Assembly: GCA_964605655.1 (NCBI GenBank)
Contig: CAZSDK010000003.1
Coordinates: 124,001-188,000, forward strand
Reading direction: 5' to 3'
Origin: JAKLIX01 sp964605655
GTDB lineage: Bacteria > Bacteroidota > Bacteroidia > Bacteroidales > CAIXZF01
Length of the DNA stretch: 64,000 nt
The position numbers were made by a program, and so were the translations under genes. Of this stretch, positions 16,183 through 26,058 are shown one piece after another. Position 1 is the stretch's first letter. Every line of letters starts with the position of its first letter. The notes under the pieces are model-generated. The model saw nothing but the letters and a program-made list of their open reading frames with translations, made no database searches and was not told the DNA's origin.

Positions 16183-18837
16183 TTAATTCTGTGGATAATT
16201 GTCCTTGTAGAAGTTGAGATAGGCTTCCACATCCTTATTCTTATACAGAATGGAATAGTTGTCAACAGTGATGACAAAGGCTTCATAGTCGCCGGGTTTG
16301 CTGCCTGAAAAGACATAGTTGTCGGCTTTTACGCCGATCATGTAGTTCATTGCTTTATCCTGGGTGGTGAAGCTGCTGACACTGATGATCTGGTGGGTGT
16401 CATCGAGATAGAGACTGCTGGTGGTCAGTTTTTCCAGACTGGCATATTTGAGGTTGTGATCGGATACCCTGAGCTTTAAGGCATTGACGTTGATCTTCTT
16501 CATGTCGGCAATGATCACATACAGATGGATGGCTTCCGGGTTGACGGTGAAGTTCTTGCTGGTGACTTTTGGCTTTTCTCCGGGAGTATCAGGAGCCACG
16601 GCCAGGCTGTCTTTCCCTCTTAACTGATCCAGAATATCCTGGGCTTTGGGTTTGAGGTCCGCATTGGGATACTGACGGATAAATCGCGACAGACCACTGA
16701 TCAGGGAGTCTTTCCCCTGTATCTTTCCCGAAGCGATCGTCTGCAGGTAATCAAACTTTGACAACAGTACCTTGTCGTTGGTTTGTGCTCTTGCTTCTTT
16801 ACAGTAGTTGAGCACCTGACGATAGTTTTCATTCTGGTAGGCCAGGTAGGTGTCTTTATATAAGTTGGCAGCCTTGTTTTTCCTGGCGGCCAGCTCATAC
16901 TTATATTGTGGGTCCTTAATGATCTTTGCAAAATCAGATTCAGGGAACCTTGTGATTATCAGATTTTTATAGTGCTCAGCCTTGGCATTTTCGCCTTCTG
17001 CTTTGCACATCTCGTAGAGGTTGTAACAAGACTTCAGATAATAAGTGGTATCATCAGGATATCTTTTCAGCAGGGACTCATAGGATTCGACCGAGGGAGG
17101 AAAATCAGACAACCCATAATAATATATACTGCCCAGGTTGTAAAGGGCATCTTTCAGTTTGCTCACCGACTTGGCCATTTGCTGATCGGTCAGCGGAATG
17201 TTCTGCTCGTAAGTCTTCTTGTCTTTGGGATCGGTGGAGAGCTTGTTCAGACTGTCACCCTCGGTTGAATCTGCAACCTGGGCTTCTCCCAGCTGGTCAA
17301 AATCAGCGACTGCCTGTTTGTCTGACAATCGCCAGTTGTCTTCCAGCTTCCTTTTGCCCCATTTTTTTTCAAATTCGGTGAATCCAAAAGAAAGGGTGCC
17401 CGGGTTATAGAAATACCAGTTGGCACCACTGCCTCCCTGGTTATTCATGCCGCCTGCCGTACCCTGTCTGTTTCGGTACATCAGGGCCATTCCCTGTGCC
17501 CTTTCCGATTCCTCTCTCTGTTTCTTTGCTTCTTCTTCACCCAGCTTCTTAATGATGCCATCAATGACCTTATTCCTTTCTGACTCAGGCATCTTGGCCA
17601 GCCGCTGGAGACTGTCTTCCCTTTCTACAATATTCAGGTATTTAACAAGGTCGTTGAGAACCTCAGCTCTTTTTTTAACATTCAGTAAATCAGGATATTC
17701 TGTGGGCAGTGATTGCACTGCTGTATCATAATATGCCTGGGCATCCGGGTAAACCGGCTCACGATAATAAATATTCGCAAGTTTCAGTGAGGAAATTCCT
17801 TTCTGGTATTTGTTGCGGGTACTGTTGGCGACGGACCCTTTCAGGTATTCTTTCACCATGGAACTATCTCCGTCTTTGGCGGCAATCTCAGCCAGGGCAT
17901 AATAGACCTGGTCGAGGTAGTCCTTGTTTTTCTCGTCCTTTAACATCTTCTTCAGGACTTTCACTATATCCTTTGAATTTCCTTTACTGGCGTCGTAACA
18001 TTTTGCCATGTTGATACGCGCATTAAAAGCCAGTTCATAGGGAGGATTCGAGCGGATCACCTTATGGTAGTTGCCGGAAGCGCTGACAAGCTGTCCCCGC
18101 ATCTGCTGTATCTGGCCCAGGATGAAATACAACCGGGCTTTCTGGTTCTTGGAATGATGAAATGCCAGGGTCTTCATCAGGTACTCTTCAGCCGGACCGT
18201 AGTTCTCCTGGTTCAGGTAAACCTCAGTGTAAGCCAAGTCAAGGTCACGCTGGAGGCTGCCTCCGAGGTTCTTCTTATCCAGCTTGTTCTGAAGATCATC
18301 CAGCAGGGTAACGGCAGTGTTGTATTCTTTTAGCTGGGTATTGCATTTGGCCATCCAGATCTGGGCATCAAACCTTGTTTCACTGGTCTTATACCTCTTT
18401 TGGATAAAATCAAAAGTGCTTAAAGCTGTGCGGTAATCCTGCTTGTAAAAATCGGCCTTGCCGATCAGCATATAGGCATCGTCGATCCACCTGATATGCT
18501 CTACATTCCTCACATAGATGGAATGTCTCTGGATGACCATCGAGGCTTTTGCAATGGTACGGTCAAGGTTAGGGGAGATCATCTGTACATTCTCCTTGGT
18601 GCCATAATTGACTACCGGTAAGATTTTCAGGTAGTTATCAAGGACATTCTTGGCCAGGTCGGACTGGGCATCCTTTAAGGCTTCCTTACCGTTAAAATAT
18701 CCATTGTAATGGGAAGTGAGGTTATGGTACACCCGCCTGGTGAAACCGTTTTTCTTGGTGGAGCATCCGGGCAGGATCCATAACATCAACAAGACTAAAA
18801 GCCAGTACCCGGATTTGTATAAAGTTCTGTAAACCAA
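16183..18837 (-). CDS. porW: T9SS lipoprotein PorW/SprE (TPR protein)
   Basis: 884 residues. Lipoprotein signal with lipobox ILPGCSTKK, then KNGFTRRVYHNLTSHYNGYF, the hallmark start of PorW/SprE. A long run of TPR-like helical repeats covers about residues 100-720, with a charged region around 410-440. PorW is an outer-membrane-associated component of type IX secretion thought to link the PorKN ring to the Sov translocon. The porW-bactofilin-atpZ order is common in Bacteroidota. A TTAATTTG (minus strand, 18857-18864) near the start may be its -7 box. Confidence 0.9.
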   Translation of the reverse strand: MVYRTLYKSGYWLLVLLMLWILPGCSTKKNGFTRRVYHNLTSHYNGYFNGKEALKDAQSDLAKNVLDNYLKILPVVNYGTKENVQMISPNLDRTIAKASMVIQRHSIYVRNVEHIRWIDDAYMLIGKADFYKQDYRTALSTFDFIQKRYKTSETRFDAQIWMAKCNTQLKEYNTAVTLLDDLQNKLDKKNLGGSLQRDLDLAYTEVYLNQENYGPAEEYLMKTLAFHHSKNQKARLYFILGQIQQMRGQLVSASGNYHKVIRSNPPYELAFNARINMAKCYDASKGNSKDIVKVLKKMLKDEKNKDYLDQVYYALAEIAAKDGDSSMVKEYLKGSVANSTRNKYQKGISSLKLANIYYREPVYPDAQAYYDTAVQSLPTEYPDLLNVKKRAEVLNDLVKYLNIVEREDSLQRLAKMPESERNKVIDGIIKKLGEEEAKKQREESERAQGMALMYRNRQGTAGGMNNQGGSGANWYFYNPGTLSFGFTEFEKKWGKRKLEDNWRLSDKQAVADFDQLGEAQVADSTEGDSLNKLSTDPKDKKTYEQNIPLTDQQMAKSVSKLKDALYNLGSIYYYGLSDFPPSVESYESLLKRYPDDTTYYLKSCYNLYEMCKAEGENAKAEHYKNLIITRFPESDFAKIIKDPQYKYELAARKNKAANLYKDTYLAYQNENYRQVLNYCKEARAQTNDKVLLSKFDYLQTIASGKIQGKDSLISGLSRFIRQYPNADLKPKAQDILDQLRGKDSLAVAPDTPGEKPKVTSKNFTVNPEAIHLYVIIADMKKINVNALKLRVSDHNLKYASLEKLTTSSLYLDDTHQIISVSSFTTQDKAMNYMIGVKADNYVFSGSKPGDYEAFVITVDNYSILYKNKDVEAYLNFYKDNYPQN

Positions 18838-18909
18838 TTCCTTGATATTGAGAGGACAAATTAATGAAGCCGAATCGTATGAAATTGATTCAGGGCTTGT
18901 TATTAACTC

Positions 18910-18917
18910 TAACTTTG
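18910..18917 (+). promoter_or_regulatory. Promoter -7 box for the M23-dxr-rseP genes
   Basis: TAACTTTG, an exact fit to TAnnTTTG, 43 bases before ATG 18961. ATTG at 18884-18887 could be the -33 element at a slightly long 22-base gap. It lies in the divergent region between porW and the M23 peptidase gene. Confidence 0.5.
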
Positions 18918-18960
18918 CAAAATTATTTTATTTTTTCGAAATCCCTCAATATTGGGCCTG

Positions 18961-19836
18961 ATGGCTGATGAAAAAAATAAAAAAAACCGCAGGAACTGGT
19001 TCTCGAAAATACGTCTTAAATATCGCCTGGTAATCCTTAATGACGAGACCTTTGCGGAAAAATTCTCATTTCGCCTTTCCACCCTGAATGTTTTTGTGGC
19101 TCTGGGAACATTATCCATATTTCTCATCTTTGTCACCACTCTTTTAATTGCTTTTACGCCCCTCAGGGAGTATATTCCCGGATATGCCAGTGTCACCGGG
19201 AAAATTAATATCTACCGGTTGCAACAAAAAGCTGATTCCCTTGAACAAGCCATGAAGGATAAAGACCTGTTCATTTACAACCTGAAAAATGTGATATCGG
19301 GACGTGAGATGGTCGATGCACTGCCGGAAATGGTGGATACTGTCAAGAATTACAAGAATATCACCCTGAAAACATCCTCTGCCGATTCGAGCCTGAGAGC
19401 CGAAATGGAAAATGCAGATAAGTACAGTATTAAGCCCGAAGGGAAACCTCAGGCCAGTACACTGAATAACTTTCTGTTTTTCAGTCCTCTGAAAGGATAT
19501 GTGACTAATAATTATGATCCGGTCAACCTGCATTACGGAATTGATATTGTGGCTAAGAAAAATGAAGCTGTCAAGGCGTCGCTTGATGGCAGGGTCATCT
19601 TTGCTGACTGGACTCTGGGGACGGGGTATACCATCGGCATACAACATCAGGAAAACCTGATCACCGTATACAAGCATAATGCTTCCCTTCTGAAAAAGCT
19701 GGGGGCTTATGTCAAAGCCGGCGAGCCTATTGCCTTTGTCGGAGGGAGCGGCGAGCTTTCCTCGGGCCCTCATCTTCATTTTGAACTCTGGTACAACGGG
19801 AATCCGGTCAATCCCAAAGATTATATCTCCTTTTAG
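18961..19836 (+). CDS. M23/LytM-family peptidoglycan endopeptidase, membrane anchored
   Basis: 292 residues from ATG 18961; an in-frame TTG three codons earlier is less likely. A cytoplasmic basic N-terminus and one membrane helix (about 42-65) are followed by a coiled segment and a C-terminal LytM domain: HYGIDIVAKKNEAVKAS, TVYKHNASLLKKLG, GPHLHFELWYNG. The usual zinc ligands HxxxD and HxH are present (HYGID, HLH), so it may be active, not only a LytM activator. Begins the run M23-dxr-rseP, with dxr four bases after the stop. Confidence 0.87.
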   Translation: MADEKNKKNRRNWFSKIRLKYRLVILNDETFAEKFSFRLSTLNVFVALGTLSIFLIFVTTLLIAFTPLREYIPGYASVTGKINIYRLQQKADSLEQAMKDKDLFIYNLKNVISGREMVDALPEMVDTVKNYKNITLKTSSADSSLRAEMENADKYSIKPEGKPQASTLNNFLFFSPLKGYVTNNYDPVNLHYGIDIVAKKNEAVKASLDGRVIFADWTLGTGYTIGIQHQENLITVYKHNASLLKKLGAYVKAGEPIAFVGGSGELSSGPHLHFELWYNGNPVNPKDYISF

Positions 19837-19839
19837 CTG

Positions 19840-20994
19840 ATGCCCACACGAATAGCCATACTGGGTTCCACCGGATCTATAGGTACTCAGGCCCTCGAGG
19901 TCGTACGCTCCCATCCCGCGGAATTTGAGGTGGAGTTGCTCACGGCTGGAAACAATGTGGCCTTACTGATTGTGCAGGCGCTGGAATTCAGGCCCAATGC
20001 CGTAGTGATACAGAATGAGGATCTGTATGACCAGGCAGCAGAAGCATTGCAGTCTGAAGGTATCAAGGTTTTTGCCGGGGATCAGTCGGTGACCGATCTC
20101 ATGGAAATGGAAACCATAGACCTGGTGCTGGTTGCCCTGGTAGGTTTTGCAGGTCTCAGACCGACGCTCAAGGCCGTTGAATCAGGGAAAAGGATCGCCC
20201 TGGCCAACAAAGAAACACTGGTGGTGGGTGGTCACCTGGTCGACCGGGCCGTCAAAGAAAGGAGTGTCCCCATTCTGCCGGTGGATTCAGAACACAGTGC
20301 CATCTTTCAGTGCCTTACCGGGGAACATCCCGATCATGTGGAGAAACTCTTACTTACCGCCTCGGGTGGACCCTTCAGAGGCATGGACAAAGAAGCACTC
20401 CGCCATGTCACTCCTGCCCAGGCCCTGGTACATCCAAACTGGAAAATGGGCGTCAAAGTCACTATCGATTCAGCTTCCCTGATGAACAAGGGACTGGAGA
20501 TGATCGAGGCGCACTGGTTGTTTGGTTTGCCCCCGTCTAAAATCGATGTGCTCATTCATCCCCAGTCGGTCATTCACTCCCTGGTCCAGTTTAAGGATGG
20601 CTCCGTCAAAGCACAAATGGGAATTCCTGACATGAAGCTTCCCATCCTCTATGCCCTGTCTTACCCTGAAAGACTGACTACCACGTATCCAAGACTTTTA
20701 TTGGAGGAGTACAAGACTCTTTCCTTTGAGAAGCCTGATTTCGAAAGCTTCCCCAACCTGAGCCTGGCGTACCATGCCATCGAAAAAGGCGGGAACGCAC
20801 CTTGTGTCCTTAACGCCGCCAACGAAATTGCCATACAGGGATTTGTGAAAAACAAAATTGGTTTTCTGGAAATCCCTTCCCTCATTGAACAAAGTCTTCA
20901 GCTTGTTCCTTTAATTAAGCATCCCGGTCTCGAGGATCTCATCCATACCGACCACGAAACCAGGGTGATCACTCATCAACTCATGAATACCTGA
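19840..20994 (+). CDS. dxr: 1-deoxy-D-xylulose 5-phosphate reductoisomerase
   Basis: 384 residues, the normal length. NADPH-dependent step from DXP to MEP in the non-mevalonate isoprenoid pathway (cytoplasm). Motifs: NADPH site ILGSTGSIGTQAL, LANKETLVVGG, metal site VDSEHSAIFQCL, TASGGPFRG, and HPNWKMGVKVTIDSA. Located four bases after the M23 gene and six before rseP; the dxr-rseP pairing is common in bacteria. Confidence 0.97.
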   Translation: MPTRIAILGSTGSIGTQALEVVRSHPAEFEVELLTAGNNVALLIVQALEFRPNAVVIQNEDLYDQAAEALQSEGIKVFAGDQSVTDLMEMETIDLVLVALVGFAGLRPTLKAVESGKRIALANKETLVVGGHLVDRAVKERSVPILPVDSEHSAIFQCLTGEHPDHVEKLLLTASGGPFRGMDKEALRHVTPAQALVHPNWKMGVKVTIDSASLMNKGLEMIEAHWLFGLPPSKIDVLIHPQSVIHSLVQFKDGSVKAQMGIPDMKLPILYALSYPERLTTTYPRLLLEEYKTLSFEKPDFESFPNLSLAYHAIEKGGNAPCVLNAANEIAIQGFVKNKIGFLEIPSLIEQSLQLVPLIKHPGLEDLIHTDHETRVITHQLMNT

Positions 20995-21000
20995 TAGTCC

Positions 21001-22329
21001 ATGGAAATACTGATTAAAACCGCACAACTGCTTTTAAGCCTCTCTATCCTGGTCATTGTGCATGAAATGGGTCATTTTTTTGCTGCCCGGCTCTTTAAGA
21101 CACGTGTAGAGAAATTCTATATCTTTTTCAATCCCTGGTTTTCAATCTTGAAGATTAAAAAAGGGGAGACCACCTACGGACTGGGTTGGCTTCCCCTGGG
21201 CGGATATGTGAAGATCTCCGGGATGATCGATGAATCACTCGATAAAGAACAGATGAAACAGGAGCCCCAACCCTGGGAGTTCAGGTCCAAACCAGCCTGG
21301 CAGCGTCTGATCATCATGCTTGGTGGAGTGCTCGTCAACGTGTTCCTGGCTATCGTGATCTACTGGGTGATGCTGTTGATGTGGGGTGAAAAATACCTGC
21401 CGACCTCTGAGGTAAATAAATATGGCATCTCTGTCGACTCCCTCGGCCAAAGAATGGGTCTTCGGAACGGTGACCAGATCATATCCATTGATGGAAAACA
21501 GATTGATGACTTTTTTAAGATCCCCGGGTTCATCATCCTCGAAAAGGCTTCTGCCATCCAGGTGCTCAGGGAAGGGAAGATGGAGACGGTCAGGGTTCCC
21601 GAAGGATTCATATCCAGTATCCTGAAACATAAATCGGAAGGATTCATCAGTTTCAGGGTGCCTTTTATCATCGACCGTTTTTCCGACCCTTCTCCGGCAA
21701 AAAAGGCCGGAATGCAGATCGGTGACCGTATTCTCGGTATTAATGGCAAGGAAGCCGGGTTTTATCAAACCTTCAGGGAGGAAATCCTCAGGCATAAAGG
21801 GCAGAATATCGAGATTCAATTTGTCAGGGAGAACGATACACTGGCAAGAAAGGTCCAGGTTACGGTCGAAGGTTATATCGGGATCTTTAACAAAGACCTG
21901 GATTATTACTTTCAATACAGAGAAAAGAAATACAATTTTTTCCAGGCCATACCGGCAGGGGTGGTCAAAGCTTTTCAGGGAATAGACAATTACCTCAAGC
22001 AGCTTAAATTATTGTTTTCCAAGGAAGTGAAGGCCTATGAGTCGGTAGGAGGATTCATCTCCATCGGTAGTATTTTTCCCTCTGTCTGGGACTGGCATTC
22101 TTTCTGGAGCCTGACTGCGTTTTTATCCATCATGCTGGCTATTCTTAACGTTCTCCCCATACCTGCCCTGGATGGGGGCCATGTATTATTTCTTTTGTTT
22201 GAGATGATAACGGGTAAAAAGCCCAGTGATAAATTCCTGGAATATGCGCAGATCGTGGGAATGGTGCTGCTTCTTGCCCTGCTCGTCTTTGCCAACGGGA
22301 ACGATATCATGAAATTATTCGGAAAGTAG
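21001..22329 (+). CDS. rseP: Site-2 intramembrane zinc protease RseP
   Basis: 442 residues with N- and C-terminal membrane helices. The HExxH motif (VHEMGHFFAARLFK) is at about residue 20, two PDZ domains lie in the middle (GLRNGDQIISIDGK and GMQIGDRILGINGK), and the second active-site motif NVLPIPALDGGH is near residue 382. RseP family proteases cut membrane-bound anti-sigma factors and signal peptides. Its substrate here cannot be told; no anti-sigma gene is in the window. Confidence 0.95.
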   Translation: MEILIKTAQLLLSLSILVIVHEMGHFFAARLFKTRVEKFYIFFNPWFSILKIKKGETTYGLGWLPLGGYVKISGMIDESLDKEQMKQEPQPWEFRSKPAWQRLIIMLGGVLVNVFLAIVIYWVMLLMWGEKYLPTSEVNKYGISVDSLGQRMGLRNGDQIISIDGKQIDDFFKIPGFIILEKASAIQVLREGKMETVRVPEGFISSILKHKSEGFISFRVPFIIDRFSDPSPAKKAGMQIGDRILGINGKEAGFYQTFREEILRHKGQNIEIQFVRENDTLARKVQVTVEGYIGIFNKDLDYYFQYREKKYNFFQAIPAGVVKAFQGIDNYLKQLKLLFSKEVKAYESVGGFISIGSIFPSVWDWHSFWSLTAFLSIMLAILNVLPIPALDGGHVLFLLFEMITGKKPSDKFLEYAQIVGMVLLLALLVFANGNDIMKLFGK

Positions 22330-22544
22330 AACGGTTTTAAGGCAACCCTCCTCGTTTTTAATCTCTTATTTAACGGCAACAGGTTTTCATCCTCCTGTTT
22401 ATATGTTGTATTGGTGAATATGTTGTTAAGAACCCGAAAGCAGGTTGAAACCTTTTCAGATACAGAAGGGTATAAACAGCAGTGTTTTTAACAGTTTTAT
22501 TTGCTCAATGGCCTGTCAAACAAGGGAGAAAAACTTTGCTATTT

Positions 22545-22577
22545 TTTGTGAATATCAGAAAAAAGTTGTTACTTTAC
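22545..22577 (+). promoter_or_regulatory. Promoter of the porP-gldKLMN operon
   Basis: TTTG at 22545-22548, a 21-base gap, then TACTTTAC at 22570-22577. The spacing fits the Bacteroidota TTTG-N19-21-TAnnTTTG pattern; the -7 box ends in AC, not TG. It lies in the 271-base gap after rseP and 23 bases before the porP start, which also argues against any start upstream of 22601. Confidence 0.5.
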
Positions 22578-22600
22578 CACCCTTTTTGAAGCGCTTTATC

Positions 22601-23548
22601 ATGAAAAAATTACTCGGCGCCCTCATTTTTATTGGTGTTCTGGGCTATCAGGCAGCGGCACAGCAGGAGGCACAGTTCACTCATTTTATGTACAACCACT
22701 TGACTTTCAACCCGGGTTTTGCGGGCAGCAATGATGCGATCTGCTTTACGGGTCTGGCCCGTCAGCAATGGTTCGGCCTGAAAGATCCGGATGGGTACAG
22801 TGTTGCCCCGAAGACCATGCTTGTTTCGCTGGATGCACCGGTGAATCTTCTCCATGGCGGACTGGGAGCCACGATTTTTCAGGACCAGCTGGGTTATGAA
22901 AAGAGTATTGGAGTCAGGCTGAACTATGCCTATCGTTTTAACCTTGGAAACGGAATCCTTGCCTTCGGTGCCCAGGTCGGGTTCCTTGACAAGTCACTGG
23001 ATTTTTCCAAGTTCAAACCCATTGATACAGATGACGAACTCCTGAAAAGTTCGGCCAAGGAAAGCAGTTTCTATACCGACTTCGGATTCGGGGCTTTTTA
23101 CAAAGTTCCGGGCCAGTACCATATCGGCATTTCTTCGGTACAACTTGCCGGTTCGGCCAAACCCATCGGAACGGCCGATTATTCCCTCAAACGTCATTAT
23201 TTCCTGACAGCCGGATATGAGTATCCCCTTCCTGATTTCCCTGAATTTGAAATTGATCCGGCCCTGCTTATTAAGTCAGACGGTGCAACCCTGCAATACG
23301 ACATCAATGCCATCGTCCGGTACAATAATAAATTCTGGGGTGGCGTTACATACAGAGTTCAGGATGCCATTGCCATTCTCCTCGGTGTGCACTATAAAAA
23401 CTTCAAACTTGGATATTCCTACGATATAACTACATCAAAACTGGCCCGTGCAGGAAGTATGGGAAGTCACGAGATCATGGCCGGTTATTGTTTTAAGATC
23501 ATTATCGAAAAACCAAGGAGATCATACAGGAATACCCGGTTCCTCTAA
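22601..23548 (+). CDS. porP: T9SS outer-membrane protein PorP/SprF
   Basis: 315 residues from ATG 22601; the frame is open further up but the promoter and signal peptide (MKKLLGALIFIGVLGYQAAA) fix this start. After the signal comes QEAQFTHFMYNHLTFNPGFAGS, diagnostic of the PorP/SprF family, then a beta-barrel composition and a C-terminal MAGYCFKI strand. PorP-like proteins sit in the outer membrane and link the PorK/N ring or surface adhesins. First gene of porP-gldK-gldL-gldM-gldN. Confidence 0.92.
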   Translation: MKKLLGALIFIGVLGYQAAAQQEAQFTHFMYNHLTFNPGFAGSNDAICFTGLARQQWFGLKDPDGYSVAPKTMLVSLDAPVNLLHGGLGATIFQDQLGYEKSIGVRLNYAYRFNLGNGILAFGAQVGFLDKSLDFSKFKPIDTDDELLKSSAKESSFYTDFGFGAFYKVPGQYHIGISSVQLAGSAKPIGTADYSLKRHYFLTAGYEYPLPDFPEFEIDPALLIKSDGATLQYDINAIVRYNNKFWGGVTYRVQDAIAILLGVHYKNFKLGYSYDITTSKLARAGSMGSHEIMAGYCFKIIIEKPRRSYRNTRFL

Positions 23549-23571
23549 ACTTTGAAAAAAACTCACGTCAT

Positions 23572-24927
23572 ATGAAACGACTGTTGTTTATTCTACTGAT
23601 TGGCATTGCCCTGGGAGGGTGTAAAAATTCCGGTAACGGAGAGCTCATTGGTGTCCAGGACCGTGATCCCTTCTTCCAGCCGGATCCGTTTGGAATGGTA
23701 TTCGTTCCGGCAGGCAGTTATACCATGGGTTCTGGTGACCAGGACGTACCCTATGCCATGGTGTTTCAGCCAAAAACCGTGACCGTCCAGGCCTTTTATA
23801 TGGATGAAACGGAAATCACCAACAACGAGTACCGGCAGTTCGTTTTCTGGGTCAGGGACTCCATCGCCCGTAAACTATTAGGTGACCAGGCTCCCGAAGA
23901 TTACCTGATCTCTGAAAATGAGTACGGGGAACCCTGGGATCCTCCTTTTATTGACTGGTCTGCCGACCTGGACTATGAAGATCAGGCTAACAGGGAAGTC
24001 CTGAATGAAATGTATCTACCCGAGCACGAGAGATTTTACCGGGCAAAACAATTTGACACCAGAAAACTGAATTTCGAATATTACTGGATCGACCTCAAGT
24101 CAGCTGCAAGAAAAGACTTTACCACCCCGGGCAACAATGAGGCCGGCGGGTTGAATAACAGGCCCCAGGGTTTAAAAGACCGCTCAGTATATATCCGTAA
24201 AGAGGTTATCAATGTTTATCCCGACACCCTTGCCTGGATTCACGACTATGCCTATTCGTATAATGAACCCATGACCATGAAATATTTCTGGCACCCTGCT
24301 TATGACCATTACCCTGTGGTAGGTGTAAGCTGGAAACAGGCCAAGGCATTTTGTGTCTGGCGTTCCCAATTGCAAAACAGCTACCTGAAACAACAGAATG
24401 AAGCGATCTACAACGATTTCAGGCTTCCCAACGAGACAGAATGGGAATGGGCTGCTAGGGGTGGCCTGGCCTTAAGTCCCTATCCCTGGGGAGGTCCTTA
24501 CATCCGCAATACTGAAGGCTGTTTCCTGGGTAACTATAAACCACTTCGTGGAAATTATATTGATGATGGAGGTATTCAGACGGTGATCGTGGGACATTAT
24601 GCCCCGAATGACTTCGGCCTTTACGATATGTCAGGAAATGTTTCCGAATGGTGTAACGATGCTTTTGATGAATCGGCCTTTAACTTCACCTGGGACCTCA
24701 ACCAGGCCTATGAATACAATGCCAAGGAATCAGATCACTATGTACTGAAAAGGAAAGTGATCAGGGGTGGCTCATGGAAAGATGTGGGATATTTCCTGCA
24801 GGTGAATGCCAGAAGCTATGAATATCAGGATACCTCGAAATGCTACATAGGTTTCCGTTGTGTCCAGACCTACCTGGGTCGTCAGAAAGATGATAATCCC
24901 AGTACTTCCTCGAATGTTTATAACTAG
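23572..24927 (+). CDS. gldK: T9SS ring lipoprotein GldK/PorK
   Basis: 451 residues. Lipoprotein signal with lipobox ALGGCKNS. The body is an FGE/SUMF1-like fold: FGMVFVPAGSYTMGSGDQD, MDETEITNNEYRQFV, RLPNETEWEWAARGG, YDMSGNVSEWCNDAF, VIRGGSWKD and YIGFRCV. GldK forms with GldN the large periplasmic ring under the outer membrane in type IX secretion. It is 23 bases after porP. Confidence 0.95.
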   Translation: MKRLLFILLIGIALGGCKNSGNGELIGVQDRDPFFQPDPFGMVFVPAGSYTMGSGDQDVPYAMVFQPKTVTVQAFYMDETEITNNEYRQFVFWVRDSIARKLLGDQAPEDYLISENEYGEPWDPPFIDWSADLDYEDQANREVLNEMYLPEHERFYRAKQFDTRKLNFEYYWIDLKSAARKDFTTPGNNEAGGLNNRPQGLKDRSVYIRKEVINVYPDTLAWIHDYAYSYNEPMTMKYFWHPAYDHYPVVGVSWKQAKAFCVWRSQLQNSYLKQQNEAIYNDFRLPNETEWEWAARGGLALSPYPWGGPYIRNTEGCFLGNYKPLRGNYIDDGGIQTVIVGHYAPNDFGLYDMSGNVSEWCNDAFDESAFNFTWDLNQAYEYNAKESDHYVLKRKVIRGGSWKDVGYFLQVNARSYEYQDTSKCYIGFRCVQTYLGRQKDDNPSTSSNVYN

Positions 24928-24988
24928 TAGATAATCAAGACGAAACTATCAAATCATCATTATTAATAACTAATTTATTTCTATCACT

Positions 24989-26017
24989 ATGGGGCTAAAC
25001 AGTTTAGTTAGAAGTAAGAATTTTAAAAACTTCATGTCAAAGCTTTACGGCTGGGGGGCATCTGTCGTAATTCTGGGAGCACTTTTTAAAATTAATCACT
25101 ATACAGGTGCTAACGCGATGTTGATTGTGGGATTGGGGACAGAAGCAACGATCTTCTTCTTCTCCGCCTTTGAACCTCCTTATGTAGAGCCTGATTGGAG
25201 CCTTGTTTATCCGGAATTGGCCGGTATGTACCACGGCGCAGAAACCGAAGTACCTATCAAGAATAAGGACCTGACCAAGGAACTGGATAAAATGCTGTCA
25301 GACGCGAAAATAGGGCCAGATTTAATCAATAGTCTCAGTAAAGGCTTGCAAAACCTCAGCGACAACACATCAAAACTTACTGACGTGACCAATGCTGCTG
25401 TTGTTACTGAAGACTATGTGAAAAACGTTAAGGCAGCCACCACTTCTGTTGGCACGCTGAACAATGCCTATCAGAAGAAATCAGAAATTCTGAATCAGGA
25501 GAATGTTGCATCAGAGGAATACTACAGTAACCTCAAAAAGGCTTCCACTTCAGCTTCAAGTCTTGCCAATGCTTATGTCAGTGCCACAGAGTCGATGAAG
25601 AACGACCTGGGTGCCACCAAAGAACTGGTTGGCAACATGAAAGCCGCAGCCGAATCTGCTAAATTGCTTCAGGATAACTATGTGAAATCAGCCGAGGTAC
25701 TGTCAAAATCTGCAGCCGCTCTTGACTTTAGTTCTATCCAGGGAAGCACCTACCTGCAGCAGCTTCAGAATATTTCGGGTAACCTTTCTGCCTTGAACTC
25801 CATGTATGAGTTGCAGCTTAAATCCAACGAAAAGCAGACCCAGCTTTCGCAGGAATTCCAGGATAGATACACCCTGTTCCTGAAAAACCTGAACGATTCT
25901 ATTGAACAAACCTCTAATTACAAGCAAGGGGTCGAGGTACTCGCACAGAATGTGGCAGCACTCAACAAGGTGTACGGTAACATGTTGGCTGCCATGAATG
26001 TGAACCTTGGTAAATAA
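24989..26017 (+). CDS. gldL: T9SS inner-membrane motor protein GldL/PorL
   Basis: 342 residues. Two close membrane helices at the N-terminus (LYGWGASVVILGALFKI and a second ending FFSAFEPPY), then a cytoplasmic, helical, Ser/Ala-rich region with near-repeats of the type VKNVKAATTSVGTLNNAY, LKKASTSASSLANAY, MKAAAESAKLLQDNY. GldL and GldM form the proton-driven rotary motor of type IX secretion and gliding. A conserved Glu (GTEATIFFF) lies in the second helix. Confidence 0.95.
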   Translation: MGLNSLVRSKNFKNFMSKLYGWGASVVILGALFKINHYTGANAMLIVGLGTEATIFFFSAFEPPYVEPDWSLVYPELAGMYHGAETEVPIKNKDLTKELDKMLSDAKIGPDLINSLSKGLQNLSDNTSKLTDVTNAAVVTEDYVKNVKAATTSVGTLNNAYQKKSEILNQENVASEEYYSNLKKASTSASSLANAYVSATESMKNDLGATKELVGNMKAAAESAKLLQDNYVKSAEVLSKSAAALDFSSIQGSTYLQQLQNISGNLSALNSMYELQLKSNEKQTQLSQEFQDRYTLFLKNLNDSIEQTSNYKQGVEVLAQNVAALNKVYGNMLAAMNVNLGK

Positions 26018-26058
26018 CAATTAACGACTCGCAGTACTTAACCGAAATTTAATTCGCA

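Noticed and set aside
22445..22600. 52-residue N-terminal extension of PorP
   Set aside because: It would place the signal peptide in the middle of the protein, and the best promoter for the operon lies inside it.
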